A stretch of 64,000 nt of DNA from NCBI GenBank assembly GCA_021613535.1, contig CP075496.1, forward strand, positions 5,456,001 through 5,520,000, written 5' to 3'. Below the pieces are notes generated by a model. The model had not been told where the DNA came from, searched no databases, and worked only from the letters and a program-made list of their open reading frames with translations. Positions 27,011-39,025 of this stretch are shown one piece after another; positions within the stretch are counted from its first letter, which is position 1, and every line of letters starts with the position of its first letter. The DNA comes from Adineta vaga (lineage: Eukaryota > Rotifera). The position numbers and the translations under genes were made by a program.

Positions 27011-30000
27011 ATGGACATCCGTGGTAAAATCAAAGACGAAATTAAACAAGACGATTCGAAAAAACGAAATTTCTATCAACATCAAGCATTTGCTGAAACA
27101 GCTGTAAATGCTCTTGAACAACGTACATTACTCGATATTGATTCCGAACCGTAAGAATTAAAAATATTCCGTTTCACTTGTTTCATTTTGATATTTCCGT
27201 TTCTTAATATCTAGATGGAATACTCGTCATACAAGTATCATTTGTACCTTAGGTAGATAATTATGGATCATTACATACGATTAATTCATACTATTTATTT
27301 GTTCTTAGGACCTGCATCACAAAAAGTAGAAATGCTTAGCAAAATGATTGATGCAGGAATGAATATAGCTCGAATGAATTTTTCACATGGTTCTTACGAA
27401 GTATGTCAACGTTGAAAGTACTTTTCGAAGTGATTCTAAGTGCATTTTCTATTAAGTACCATCAACAAAGTATTGATAATGTTCGTGCTGCAGAAAAATT
27501 AACTGGGGAAGGCGAAGAATTTCGACCAATTGGTATTGCATTAGATACAAAAGGTCCAGAAATTCGAACAGGTGTTTTAGCTAATGTAAGATACTGAAGT
27601 TTGAATGAAGAAAAAACAAAACCGAAATGATTTGCTTTTCAGGGAGTTAACAGTGAACTTGATTTACAAAATGGTATGACCATTCGTTTAACTACCGATG
27701 AAGCTTTTGCAGATAAATCTACGCAAGATGCTTTGTATGTTGATTATAAAAATATCGTACAAGTGATTAAACCCGGAAATCGAGTTTTTATTGATGATGG
27801 TCTCATTTCCTTACTTGTCAAAGAAGTTGGTTAGTAACTCAATCACATAATGTCTTTTCAGTTTATAATATCTTTTTGATTTTATAGGAGATACTTTTCT
27901 TAAATGTGAAGTAGAAAATGGTGGTTTATTAGGTAGTCGAAAAGGTGTTAATTTACCAGGTGTACCAATTGATTTACCTGCTGTCTCAGAAAAAGATGAA
28001 AAAGATTTATTATTTGCTGTGAAAAATGATGTAAGTATCTATTTGTTCTTGGTTTCCGAATAAGATCGAGTTCGAAAATGATAATCTGTTTTTTTTAGCT
28101 TGACATGGTTTTTGCTAGTTTCATTCGTGATGCTGAAGGTGTTCGTGTTATTCGACGAATTCTAGGTGAAGCAGGAAAAAGCATTAAAATCATTGCTAAA
28201 ATTGAAAATCATCAAGGCATTCAAAAGTATATTTTTAATTTCATTAAGAAATGATTCGATATATTTCAACACAATTGATTTTTTTGTTTGTGTTAAGTTT
28301 TGATTCAATTTTGGAAGAAGCTGATGGTATTATGGTTGCTCGAGGTGATATGGGTATTGAAATTCCAGCCCAAAAGGTTTTTGTTGCACAAAAAATGATG
28401 ATTGCTAAATGTAATCAAGCTGGTAAACCCGTCATTTGTGCTACACAAGTAAAATATATCTTGTCATTGAAATAGCATTGAATTGAAAATTGATCTTTAG
28501 ATGTTAGAAAGTATGACAAAAAATCCTCGTCCAACTCGTGCTGAAGTTAGCGATGTCGCTAATGCTGTATTGGATAATGCTGATTGCATTATGTTATCTG
28601 GTGAAACAGCTAAAGGCAAATATCCTGTACAATGTATTCAATTGATGCATGAGGTTTGATTAAATAAGAATAATAAAGAATCGTTGTCTTCGACAAATTC
28701 GTTTTAGATCGCTCGTGAAGCTGAAGCTTGCTTGTTTCATCGAGAATTATTTGAAAATCTTCGTTATTTTACAAAACCACCATTGGTAAATAACTTCTAT
28801 TGTTATTTTTCGGTACTTATTAAATAAAATTCTATTGTTTTCTAGGATCAAATGCAATCAACCGCTATTGCAGCTGTTGAAGCCGCTTTCCGAAGTTATG
28901 CTACACTTATTGTTGTACTAACACATTCTGGACGGTAAGAATACATTAAAAAAGAGACACTTCAATGACGTTTTTATGAATTTTTTGCTACGTTCATGGT
29001 ATTTGAGGAAAGCATGATTACTCCTACTACATTCATCATGAAATTATAAGAATTTCAATAGGATATGAATATTATCACGTCTAAGTTAAATGAAGGAAAA
29101 AATTTACACTTAAAATGACCTGAACGTTTGTATTTCGAAAAGAATCGAGGTACATAGAATAAACAAGGATGATTTTGAGATACTTTTTTTTATTTCTCGA
29201 CAGAATGTATATGCACATATGTACTTAGATAGTGAATAGTTTATTACAGTGCAAAAATAATTCTTCTATTCGATTATTTTGGTAATACAAGAAGAAATCA
29301 TGATGAATCAGTTTAACAAAGAGTTACTATAAAAAGAATTGAAATTGACTAACAATAGATACATAAATGATCAAATCAATCAAACTTATGTTCGAAATAT
29401 GAATTTAATCTTTTGAATAGATCTGCACATTTAATTGCCCAATATCGTCCTCGAGCTGTTATCATGACTGTATCACGATCTTTGAAAACAGCTAGACAAG
29501 TACATCTATATCGTGGTTGTTGTCCTGTTTATGTCGTCAGTAAGTTATTTATTTGAAAGATTTCTAATTCATTACTAACATTATAACTTTTTTTTCAGCT
29601 CAACGAAGTAAGTTATTTATAAGGAATGATGTAGTGTTTTCATTTGTAGTGAAAATTATGATTTGTTTATTTTTATTCACTTATAGAAACTGCTTCACAA
29701 GCCAATCTTTCTGCCCAAGGTGAGTAGTATATGAAATAACCTTACTATTTTATTGATATTTTTCTTTCGAAAAATCTCGTTTTATCACTTCTACATGGTC
29801 TATATTTCTCTTTTTTAGGAGGTGCAAATGCTCCTACTGGTAATATAATGATATATCTTTCGCTTTTACTTCTAAAACTTCGTTCCTATTTTAGATTCTG
29901 AAGCTGCTGCTAAAGAGGAAGAAATTTTATTTAAACAACATCATATTTCAACTAATCAAGCTTTAGCTATGAGTGATTGGTTACTTGATGTTGATGCTCG

Positions 30001-30190
30001 TGTTATGGATGCTATTCAACTTGCAAAAAAACGTGGTTTTGTTTCAGCTGGTGATGCTGTTGTTGTTGTAACGGGATGGGTAAGTGATTACAAACTCGTT
30101 TCTACATTCCGAAAAAATATTTCTTCTTTTATCTTTCAGCGACCGGGTTATGGTACAACAAATACATTACGTGTCATCTATGCTGATTGA
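27011..30190 (+). CDS. PK: Pyruvate kinase with expanded C-domain loop
   Basis: Last step of glycolysis: phosphoenolpyruvate + ADP to pyruvate + ATP, cytosolic. ATG 27011 ([13 protein letters not shown]) directly follows an acceptor-like TTTAG, so the 5' UTR is probably spliced. Domains: [31 protein letters not shown] (active site), [13 protein letters not shown], the B domain, [26 protein letters not shown] (catalytic Lys), [41 protein letters not shown] and [12 protein letters not shown]. The effector loop ([16 protein letters not shown]) is split by a 480-bp intron (about 28936-29420). After [12 protein letters not shown] come three tiny exons (29599-29607, 29687-29719, 29819-29839) coding about 21 residues, then [10 protein letters not shown] and the normal end ([29 protein letters not shown]). 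The insertion makes the protein about 40 residues longer here than usual animal enzymes. All catalytic motifs are intact. Confidence 0.96.
29599..29607 (+). other. 9-nt micro-exon of pyruvate kinase
   Basis: CTCAACGAA is bounded by a polypyrimidine tract plus CAG (to 29598) and a consensus donor GTAAGT (29608). Phase 1 on both sides, so it adds three residues (T-Q-R, shared with flanking bases) and can be skipped without a frame change. Confidence 0.7.
29687..29719 (+). other. 33-nt mini-exon of pyruvate kinase
   Basis: Flanked by TTATAG and donor GTGAGT; symmetric phase 1. Encodes about eleven residues ([11 protein letters not shown]). Can be skipped in frame. Confidence 0.8.
29819..29839 (+). 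other. 21-nt micro-exon of pyruvate kinase
   Basis: Flanked by a pyrimidine-rich TTTTTTAG and donor GTAATA; symmetric phase 1. Encodes about seven residues (G-GANAPT). Can be skipped in frame. Confidence 0.7.
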
Positions 30191-30531
30191 ACAATGACCT
30201 GAATCCTAGCCTTTTCAAAAGAAAACCAATTTATTATCAATTTCAATCCCACCTTTATTTCTCATTTTTCTCCTAGTTTTTTTTATCAAGTCAATATCTT
30301 TCTCGATCTACTCATCTTTTTTCTTTTTTCCTTTCTTCATATATTTTTTTAAAGATACATTATGTATCTTTTATTTTTCACACCTTGTGTAAAACCAGTG
30401 TTGTGTTGTATGAAATCTCTACACCTTTGCATGTCTCATTTTCAATGTTCTTCATAGAATATTTTCTTAGTCATTATGTTTAGTATATTATATCATTATA
30501 TCAAAATAATAATAAATTAAGTTTCTAATTA

Positions 30532-30549
30532 AATATATATATATATATA
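30532..30549. repeat. (TA)n microsatellite
   Basis: About nine TA units downstream of the pyruvate kinase gene. Confidence 0.9.
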
Positions 30550-30807
30550 AAGAAAAGATGTTGGTACTTATTCAGAATATAGCAAAATTCTTGAAAGAAA
30601 AACTAGAATCGAATCTATGTTGTATAAAACATCACTATATCATTCAAGATTCGATGTGAAGATAGTGGTGGTAGAATCATAGAGTATGAAACTAGTCTAT
30701 AATATTTTGAATCTAAAGACTGATGATAAAAGTAATCACTCATTCGTATTTTCTACTAATAAAACAAAATCAGAAACCGTCACAGCGTGTATGCTAAAAT
30801 GGCTATT

Positions 30808-31009
30808 AACGGGTGTCCCAAGAATAATGGACCTCTCAGTATTTTACTGTTATCTCGTTCAAAACAAATCCAATCGGAGTCAAATTTATTTTTAAAAGAT
30901 AGATCTTTTCACGCTCTATATAAATGTATATTTTGTTTTTCATTCAAACGTATCTTGTCGTCAGTATTAGATGAAAAGTAACGATGTTCAAAAAGTCGAT
31001 TTTTGTAAC
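30808..31009 (+). repeat. Left arm of 202-bp inverted repeat
   Basis: This arm (starting AACGGGTGTCCC, ending TTTTTGTAAC) matches the reverse complement of 31276-31477 over 202 positions without a gap; I count about 18 mismatches by eye (about 91% identity). Similarity stops abruptly at both ends. The spacer is 266 bp. No transposase ORF and no clear target-site duplication was seen. Confidence 0.93.
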
Positions 31010-31275
31010 TTTCGATATAATGGACTCTCTGTTTTTTTTTGTTTTCCAAATACGCGTCGACAAAAGTGTTGTTTTGCAAAACCGTTCACTTTGGACTGCT
31101 CTTCTGAAGAGTGTCGTAGAAACTGATGATGTTAAATTATTTACATAAATAGAAGATAGACCATTTTGTAGAGCATCTCAAGAGGAATCTTTCGAAAAAA
31201 AAATCAAGTTTGAACAAATGAGAACGAATAGAAGTACACTAAAATACTAATAGGCCCATTTTCTCTGATACACCT

Positions 31276-31477
31276 GTTACAAAAAACGACTTTTTGAAGA
31301 TCGTTACTTTTCATCTAATACTGAAGACAAGATATGTTCGAATGAAATACAAAATATACATTCTTGTAGAACATGAAAAGATCTATCTTCTAAAAACAAA
31401 TTTGACCTCGATTGGATTTGTTTTGAACGAGATAACAGTAAAATACTGAGAGATCCATTATTTTTGGGACAACCGTT
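31276..31477 (-). repeat. Right arm of 202-bp inverted repeat
   Basis: Reverse-complement partner of 30808-31009, beginning GTTACAAAAAACG and ending GGGACAACCGTT. Together the arms could fold into a long hairpin with a 266-base loop if transcribed. Could be a non-autonomous foldback/MITE-like element or an inverted local duplication. Confidence 0.93.
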
Positions 31478-32846
31478 ATGTTCAATTAACTAACAAAAAA
31501 AACAAGTTTACAGTGTGATATCTTTTGAACTGCTGCTGAATTTTAATAGACATCTTCAACTAAACGTTTGATAGCAACTTAATCTATTCGTCAGATAAAA
31601 TATTGATTTAAATTGTGAGATGAACTAATCAAAATAATCTCTTAAAAAATGAATTTTAAACTTTAATAAATGAAAAGTATCGCTCATTTTACAAAATTCA
31701 TTAAAAAAATTATTTTAATTAAACTTTCATGAATTAAGATCGTGGGAAGTATTTATAACTAATTATATCGTGTCGGTTGTAAACTGGAAGTTCATAAATG
31801 AATTCCATCTGTTATTCATTGTTTCTCTTCGAGTTTTGAAGTCTAAGTTTACTTGTTGATCAGAATATGACTAATTTGATGGTGAATTTGTGCTTCTATC
31901 TGAAATTATTGAATATTAAAAATATTTATCTAGAAGAGATATTTTCAAATCTCATTTACCAATCAAGACTATATGCATCATTTCTTGCACACAAAATCAC
32001 CACGATGAATTTGTATCTAGCTTATTGATATTCTATTTTAATACAGACATCGTTTTAATTTAAACCCACTATAATCGTTTAAATAAAAGTATAGAACAAC
32101 AAAACGACTAAGTTTATAAAAAGAATAAATATTCATACGAAATGTAATATTTAATATATTTAAATAAGTATATGTAAAAAAAGGAGTCTAGCAAAACGGT
32201 GTCATTGACTATTTTCATGTTTCTATAAAAAAAACTAATATATAATATCAAGAAATGCAAGAGTGACACATTCTCTATTTACTCATCCTTATTTGAACAT
32301 CACTGTTTCTTCTACACTCGACAATATCACTAATTCGATCATGAAATCATATATACAACAAACAACTTTCATCTTTGTTTTTTTTGCTACTTGTCAACGA
32401 CAAGAGGTCTATGTATATATTTAATAAATGAAAAGAAAACAAATTGAAACGATAAGTTCATATTCAACAAATCAAATAATCTCTAATTCTTTCCTTGATG
32501 AATAGATGATGTCTATGAATTAATCAAGAGATATAAACAACCTAAATAATTACTTAACAATTAAATTTTCAGTCCAGCTGCGTATCAGATGACGAAAAGA
32601 AGTGTGGGTGTTTTTTTTTCGAGAAAAGAAAAGAGAAAAGCAAAAATCGAATCATCCAATGATGTGATATTATTTCTGTTATTGAACAGCAAAAAATACG
32701 AAGAACCAATACAAATTTTTTGCTTTCTTCTCTCTTTCTCCTTGAACGAGATTTTTTTCTCTCTCTTGTTCTTCTCCAATGGAATGTGAGTGTATATTAA
32801 TATTGAAGTCAAACAGCGTTCGTGAACATTTAGTTGTCTTTTTATC

Positions 32847-34257
32847 ATGTCTTCAATCTTTCCAAACTGGTTTAATGAAGCAATGTTACTTCATCGAAAA
32901 GGTTATAGTAGTGAACAAGTAAATGGAGATATAACCGGTAAATGAATTACGAAATACGAATCTAAATCAAAGATATATTTATATTTGATTATTTAGCTGA
33001 ACGATTAAAATATCTTCTTGGTGTTCAGTATTATTCGAATTTATTTTCTTCACCTGGTTTAAATCTTTCATCATCAGGAACAAGTGATAAATCGGACAAA
33101 AACGACGACGACGACGTCGAAGAAGAAGAAGAAGTTGAAGCAGAAGAAAATGAGGATGAAATGGAAGATGCAACTCTTACTTACAAATGTAATGAATGTG
33201 AAAAATATTTTTCCACTTCTCATGGTTTAGAAGTACATGTTCGACGTACACATTCATCTGATTTAAAACCCTATTCATGTGATTTATGTCCGAAAACATT
33301 TGGACATTCATTATCTCTTGCTCAACATCGAACAACACATACTCAAGAACGTTGTTTTCAATGTAAAACATGTGGAAAATGTTTTAAACGTTCGTCAACA
33401 TTATCAACACATTTATTAATACATTCAGATACTCGACCATATTCATGTGTACATTGTGGCAAACGTTTTCATCAAAAATCTGATATGAAAAAGCATACAT
33501 ATATTCATACGGGTAAATATCATCTTCGATTTTCTTTTCTTTTTTTTGCTTTTTCTTGCTTTTCCTGAACATCCCAATTAACCAGATGTCAACGAATCTC
33601 TCAGGAGAAACAGTGACGATAGCCATTTTAAACATTGATAAGAAAGTCTTGTTAAATATGCATATTTGAAGATGAAAAACGAATAGAAGAGAATATAGTT
33701 TAGGTGTAACTTTCACACATAAATTTTCTTTGGCAGATTCACTCAACAGAGTTGCTTTCTTTTTTTGGGGGGAGAAAGAGAGGATAGATTCAATTTATTT
33801 TATTCGAATATTCTCAGGAGATGATCGAAGTGCGGATCCTGATAAGACTAATCATTTCTTTTATTTTGTTTTATCTTGTGTTAATCATCCGTAAACAATT
33901 ACTCTTTGAAATAGCCAGGGAAATTCAGATATTTACTCTTTTTATTTAGGAGAAAAACCTCATAAATGCATTGTTTGTGGTAAGGCATTTTCTCAATCAT
34001 CAAATTTGATTACACATAGTCGAAAACATACGGGCTTTAAACCATTTCAATGTCATAAATGTTTACGTGCATTTCAACGAAAAGTAGATCTACGACGTCA
34101 TATTGATACCCAACATGGTGCCGAACATCTTCATGAAAATCTTTCTTTAAAACCAACTAATCAACATTTACATCAAAACAGTATTTCAAATGAAATTAAC
34201 AATAGCAAATATGGTCCGATTGGATCATTGATTCAAGAATTAGCTGCACGACATTGA
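32847..34257 (+). CDS. GFI1: GFI1/Senseless-type six-C2H2 zinc-finger transcription factor
   Basis: Sequence-specific nuclear repressor family acting in neural and blood or sensory cell fate in other animals. ATG 32847 ([14 protein letters not shown]) starts a short exon; the second exon begins with [10 protein letters not shown] at 32998, then an acidic stretch ([12 protein letters not shown]). Six fingers follow: [77 protein letters not shown] and [19 protein letters not shown]. The linkers [20 protein letters not shown] and RKHTGFKPF and finger helices 3-6 are the GFI1 signature. A 440-bp intron (about 33512-33951) splits HTG/EKP between fingers 4 and 5. It ends LIQELAARH-stop at 34257. 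The N-terminal SNAG repressor motif of vertebrate GFI1 (MPRSFLVKS) is not present at this start. Confidence 0.92.
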
Positions 34258-36987
34258 ACAATAAAACTAACTAACTAACTAACCAACTTTGCATGATAAG
34301 AATTATTTTTCTTTTCTTTTTCTTCATCTTCTTCTTTCTGTATAAAACGATGATCCATATGTTTAGGTGTCAAATTGAGAGAAGAGCGAAAGGCGGTGAC
34401 GAAAGAAAGTGTGAGCAACCATCTGGATACGTTGTGTACACGTGTGTATGTGTGTATGTGTGTGGGGGTAGAGAAAAAGAAATCTTGATTGAGAATTGCA
34501 GACAATAGGTGTGTGTGTGTTAGGTACTGCTATATTATGCATCACAAATCTAGCAGGAGAAGATTATTAATCTCACATCGATTTTGTGACTAGAACTCAT
34601 TTTTTTTACACAACAACAAGAACAGGTCTATTAATCACAGGACAATCTCTAACTGTTTTTCTTGACAATTCTTTTCTATTTTAATCTTTGCTGTTCATTT
34701 CGTTCTAATCATCACATCCTTCTTTTTCTGCTTTCAACATTAATGATAATTTCTAATGTCATATGAAAAATAAATAAACGCTTACGGCATGATATCACTG
34801 AGTTAGTCCTATCGCGGCTTGAAATCAAAAGATTACACGTTCATGCTTTTCTTTTTCTCCTCAGCAGGTGTTGAACATGAGTATACAACACGCGTGTGCA
34901 ATGATCATCACTATCCTTCCAATATGGTGAATTGTTACTGATCAAATCGTCAACGTTGACAACTTGTTTTTACCCGGGAGGCAAACTGAATAGACAAAAG
35001 CAAATGAGAAGAAAAAGAAGCAACATAAAAATAAAATGAAAATACAAAATGCCAGTTGGTCAATATTGCTTACGGGAAAGAAAAAGAAACCTTCGCTTGT
35101 GAATTTACGATTGAATTAGCAAAATGACAATTAAATATAATCTATGTATATCAAGTATTTTTTTTCTCTTCGCTTCTGATAAGTCTTAATAAGTGTCTAT
35201 GATAACATTGATCAATAAGTCAATATTTGATCTTTCATATAACGTAATAACATATACACCCACTCAAGAGACAGACTTGCCATCGAACAAGTACGATGAA
35301 AAAATCCACACATTTAGTAAACTCATCTTCCATCAGTCGATTCGGTTAGAAAAAGCAATCATCAACGATTTAAATCCCTTGGGTATGTCGAACAGCAAAC
35401 GTTTTCTTACCACTTATCACTATTACAAATGCATACAAGAGAAAATCATCTTGACGATGGAATATGTCAGATAGGAACAGAATTATATAGACTATACGAC
35501 AGTTGATGTCGAGATGAACCATCAGTGATTAGGTTAATCAAACGCGTAATAAAACACGATGATTACATTTTCTTCTCGACATGATGATAAAATTATCATG
35601 ATCAAATATTTATCCAATAGAGAAGAAAAAAAAAGATATAATTTGAAGAACATAAAAGTATCAAACTAAAAGTTCATTTCGATTTGTTTCAGATATATGT
35701 AATCTTACTATTGCACATATAATATTAGCAAAAAATCTGATTTTTCTTTGAGATTTTTTTTCAAAAGTTGTGGTTTCGAAAGAATTTGTGATTATCGGAT
35801 ACTATTTAACATCTGCTGTATTTTCTAAGAATAAGAAAGTAATATTTAAAATGAATGTTCACATTATATATGCAATATCCAGGTGGTTTACAACTGGATA
35901 GTTGACTTTTATTTTGGTCTAGTTTTAAAAAGATGAAAGAATACATTATTCACATGACTGTGACGACAGATTTTATTTTCAGAAAAAAAAAGAAATTTTT
36001 TAAATTATTCATAAATTTTATGTAGTAGGTAGTGAAATGACGAATACTTCGCCTACTCGGATGTCATTTTGTATATACTAAGTTAGTCATAGAGTATAGT
36101 TTTGGAATTCTTGTTCGAATGAACTAATTTTTCATTAAGCGTGAGTCGCCCACGTATCTTTTGCTCTTTTAAGAAGACTGGTTCCTTTTACAGTATTTGT
36201 TATATTGGATTTGACACAGAACTTATAAACGTAGCTCGAATATATATAAACAATTGATCAGTCAGAACAATCTCAATAATGATTTGAAAATCAAACTAAA
36301 TCTTTCGAATTTGTAAACACCAAATCATGTGTATTATTTTTCTTTTTGTTAGGAAATGAAAAGTGATAATTGTCGACTTCACAATTATATATACGCACGC
36401 ATAGAATGATGTCTTCAAAAATTTTATTGTTTCTATTTATCATAAAGTTCGTTTTCGTAAGACAACAGAGTCGAATGCAATAGATTTCATTATGAATACA
36501 GCTTTCAAAGAAAATCATATAGATGACGTTTTCGTAATTTCGTCATTCTCCAACTATGAAAACTATTATCATCCTTAAAACTTCGTTTAAATGTGGAAAA
36601 ATAACGAAAATTTCAAAATTACTAATGTATCTGTAAGTTAATGGATATCAAACTTGTGTAATTACTGATTCGTACAGAAAGATATTTTGATAAATTTCAG
36701 AAATAAACAAAAATAAAAAATCTCCAACATATGAATCGGTCGCTTCGTAAATCTTTTGAAACTGTGTAACACTAGATCTTTATGCATGCAAGAAAAGATA
36801 AGGTAGTAATTATGAAAGAAATGTTCTTCTTTAGATATTTTATTATCTCTTTCGTCATATCATCCGTTTGTGCCAAATAAAAAATGCGGATTGAACAATG
36901 CAAAAAAAGAAATTGATGACACAATTGACACATGAAAACGATGATGAATATTCAAAAACGATAACAATTTTTTTTCTCTTTGTTAAT
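34258..36987. other. 2.7-kb intergenic region between convergent genes
   Basis: 3' flanks of the GFI1-type gene and RPLP0. Contains a (CTAA)n run at 34267-34282 and a GT-rich tract at about 34440-34465 and 34506-34521. The plus ORF at 35193-35474 (93 codons) has no recognised domain and no splice partner, and is not called. Nothing else is seen. Confidence 0.55.
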
Positions 36988-38674
36988 TTAACCGAAAATA
37001 TCGAGACCACCCATATCGTCATCGTCAGATTCGGGTTCAGCTGGTTTCTTCGCTTGTTCGGCTGCTGGAGCTTTAGCACCAGCTGCGGCTGGGGCACTAG
37101 CTGGAGCTGCGGCAGCGGCGGCGAATTTCGATGGATCTTTCAAGTATTCTTTAAGCTAAAAAGACAGAACAAAAGTTTATATCGACTTATTTAAAAATCA
37201 AAAAAAGAAAAATAAATTTCTTGAGAAGAAAAAATTAGACGGACTTCAGAACGCTGTTGGATTGGTTCTTATTCATCAGTTGCTATATCAGTAGCAGAAC
37301 TGGATAAACGGTTCATCATTTGTCCGTGTGCTCACAAGTAGAATCGAACCAAGAATTTCGATCGTTTTAGACAATTAAACTATATTTTGACTTACAGTTT
37401 TAGCTTGTTCAAACTCAACATCAGTATTAGCGGCCAATCCAAGTAAACGTTTGAATCCACCAAGAATAAGATGTGGTGCTGATGCTTGATTTGGATAGTT
37501 AATACCGAGCGAAAATGCAGCTAAACGTTGAACACCTTGTGAAAATTTAGCACGTAAGTCAGCTGGTTTAATATCAAGAATTGCTGGTTCGAAACATGAG
37601 CCAGAGTCATAAACTAAATTTCATAAAATGAAAGAAAAATAAAATATTTGAAACAAATTTTTTACCTTGACGAATAATAAGACCATAACTAAACGGCGAA
37701 ATGTTCAACATGTTAAGTAATGTTGCTTCGCTTGGACCGACTTTCTCACCGATTTTAATTAAATGTACGTCGTTCTTAAAAGAGGAAAAATATAATGATT
37801 AACATATTGTTCAAGAAATAAGAAAGTAGATATTCTAACTGCTATTTTCGATGAAATTACAATGTAGAGACAATTTCAATGAGTTTCAGTATAGATTACA
37901 ACTTATTCAGATAAGATCAAATTAGGATCATTCGTGTTTGTTTTATGCTTTTAACAACTTCATACGTACAATGATTTCAATGGTACCACGTGTAATTTTT
38001 GTCGGAATTTGAAGAGCTTGAAAAAAACTTGTTTTTTCTGGACCTAAATTAGTTACTTGAGCTGGGATAGTAACATCGACGGGTGCAATTGCACCAGCTC
38101 GGGCTGGAGCAGCAACCTAGAAAAATCAACTATAAAGAAAATTTTTCTTTTTATCCAAATCTCTATACCTTGTTTTCCAAAATTTTTTCACGGATTGTAC
38201 TTAAATCTTCTTTTGTGAAAACGAAACCAATATTTTCATAGACGTGTGGTAACAATTTTTCCAAATTGGCATTTTTTGATACTTGTCCACGAATTGTTTT
38301 TCTCATCATGGTATTTTTACCCATGAGGATAACTAATTTCAATAAGAAAAAAAGATTCCTACGTATAAATATTTTTAAAAAAAAAGTCTTCATTACCAGC
38401 ATGTCCACGAAGTGAAACACGGATTTTTTGCATTTGACGTGAACCGACATTGTCAGCACCGACAACAAATACTTTCGGATATTCGTCCAAATATTGCTAA
38501 AAACAAAAAGAAAGAAAAACACATTAAAATAGCTCTCAGATAAGCATTATTCTCAACGTTTCCGAAGAAACTCAAAATTGCAGAACACATGATAAAAAAA
38601 AGCATCATCATTGAGCATACCGTCAAACGCATTGTATACTTGGCCTTCCATGTTGAACGATCTTCTTTCACCAT
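36988..38674 (-). CDS. RPLP0: 60S acidic ribosomal protein P0
   Basis: Ribosomal stalk base that anchors P1/P2 and helps recruit elongation factors. Minus strand from ATG 38674 ([17 protein letters not shown]), then exons [19 protein letters not shown] and [11 protein letters not shown] near 38497-38400; [31 protein letters not shown] in 38165-38335; [40 protein letters not shown] near 38116-37975; an exon near 37780-37670 ([17 protein letters not shown]); then 37614-37396 ([20 protein letters not shown]). The last exon, 37156-36988, gives the Ala-rich hinge and the stalk C-terminus [14 protein letters not shown], stop at 36988. The exact tail matches the P-protein consensus (SDDDMGFGLFD) only loosely, ending GGLDIFG. 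All core regions are intact. High constitutive expression is expected. Confidence 0.96.
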
Positions 38675-39025
38675 TTTTCAATCTGAAATAATAATGTAAA
38701 AAAGAAAAGAAAGGAGTAACGTTATTAAGTAACTTGTTCAGGATGAAAATGACGAACGCGATGGATGTATCGTCCTCCTTAGAAATAAACAAATAAACAA
38801 CTAATGATAAATATGTTTTTATAAGATCAAATAAATTTGTTAGAAATATTTTTTAAATTTTCTTCAAAGAAAAATCAAGAAATTTTTTCTAAATGATTTC
38901 TATTTTTCAATTTATTATTTTTATTCGTATCAACAAGAGAAAAGAATGAAGGACAAAACGATATTATCATGGAGAATAAACCAATCAGAATGTTTTTTTC
39001 TTTCGATTCGAACGCTGCCAAATGA
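38675..39025. promoter_or_regulatory. Divergent promoter region RPLP0 / KMT2
   Basis: The 351 bp between the RPLP0 start (minus) and the KMT2 start (plus) must hold both 5' UTRs and promoters. It is AT-rich. No distinct TATA pair was identified. Short 5' UTR introns are possible on either side. Confidence 0.5.

Larger units (their letters stand above)
30191..32846. other. 2.6-kb gene-free region with a foldback repeat
   Basis: Pyruvate kinase 3' UTR (T-rich, AATAA-type signals near 30506-30516), a (TA)n run at 30532-30549, then a large inverted repeat at 30808-31477. The remainder to 32846 is AT-rich with no supported coding sequence; ORFs at 30686-30981 lie inside or beside the inverted repeat and are chance frames. 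Confidence 0.6.

Noticed and set aside
34440-34521. GT-rich tract with GTGTGGGGG, compared with bdelloid telomeric TGTGGG
   Set aside because: Irregular and too short; not an array.
35193-35474. Plus-strand ORF of 93 codons in the GFI1-RPLP0 gap
   Set aside because: No recognisable feature, no partner exon, ordinary length for chance in AT-rich DNA.
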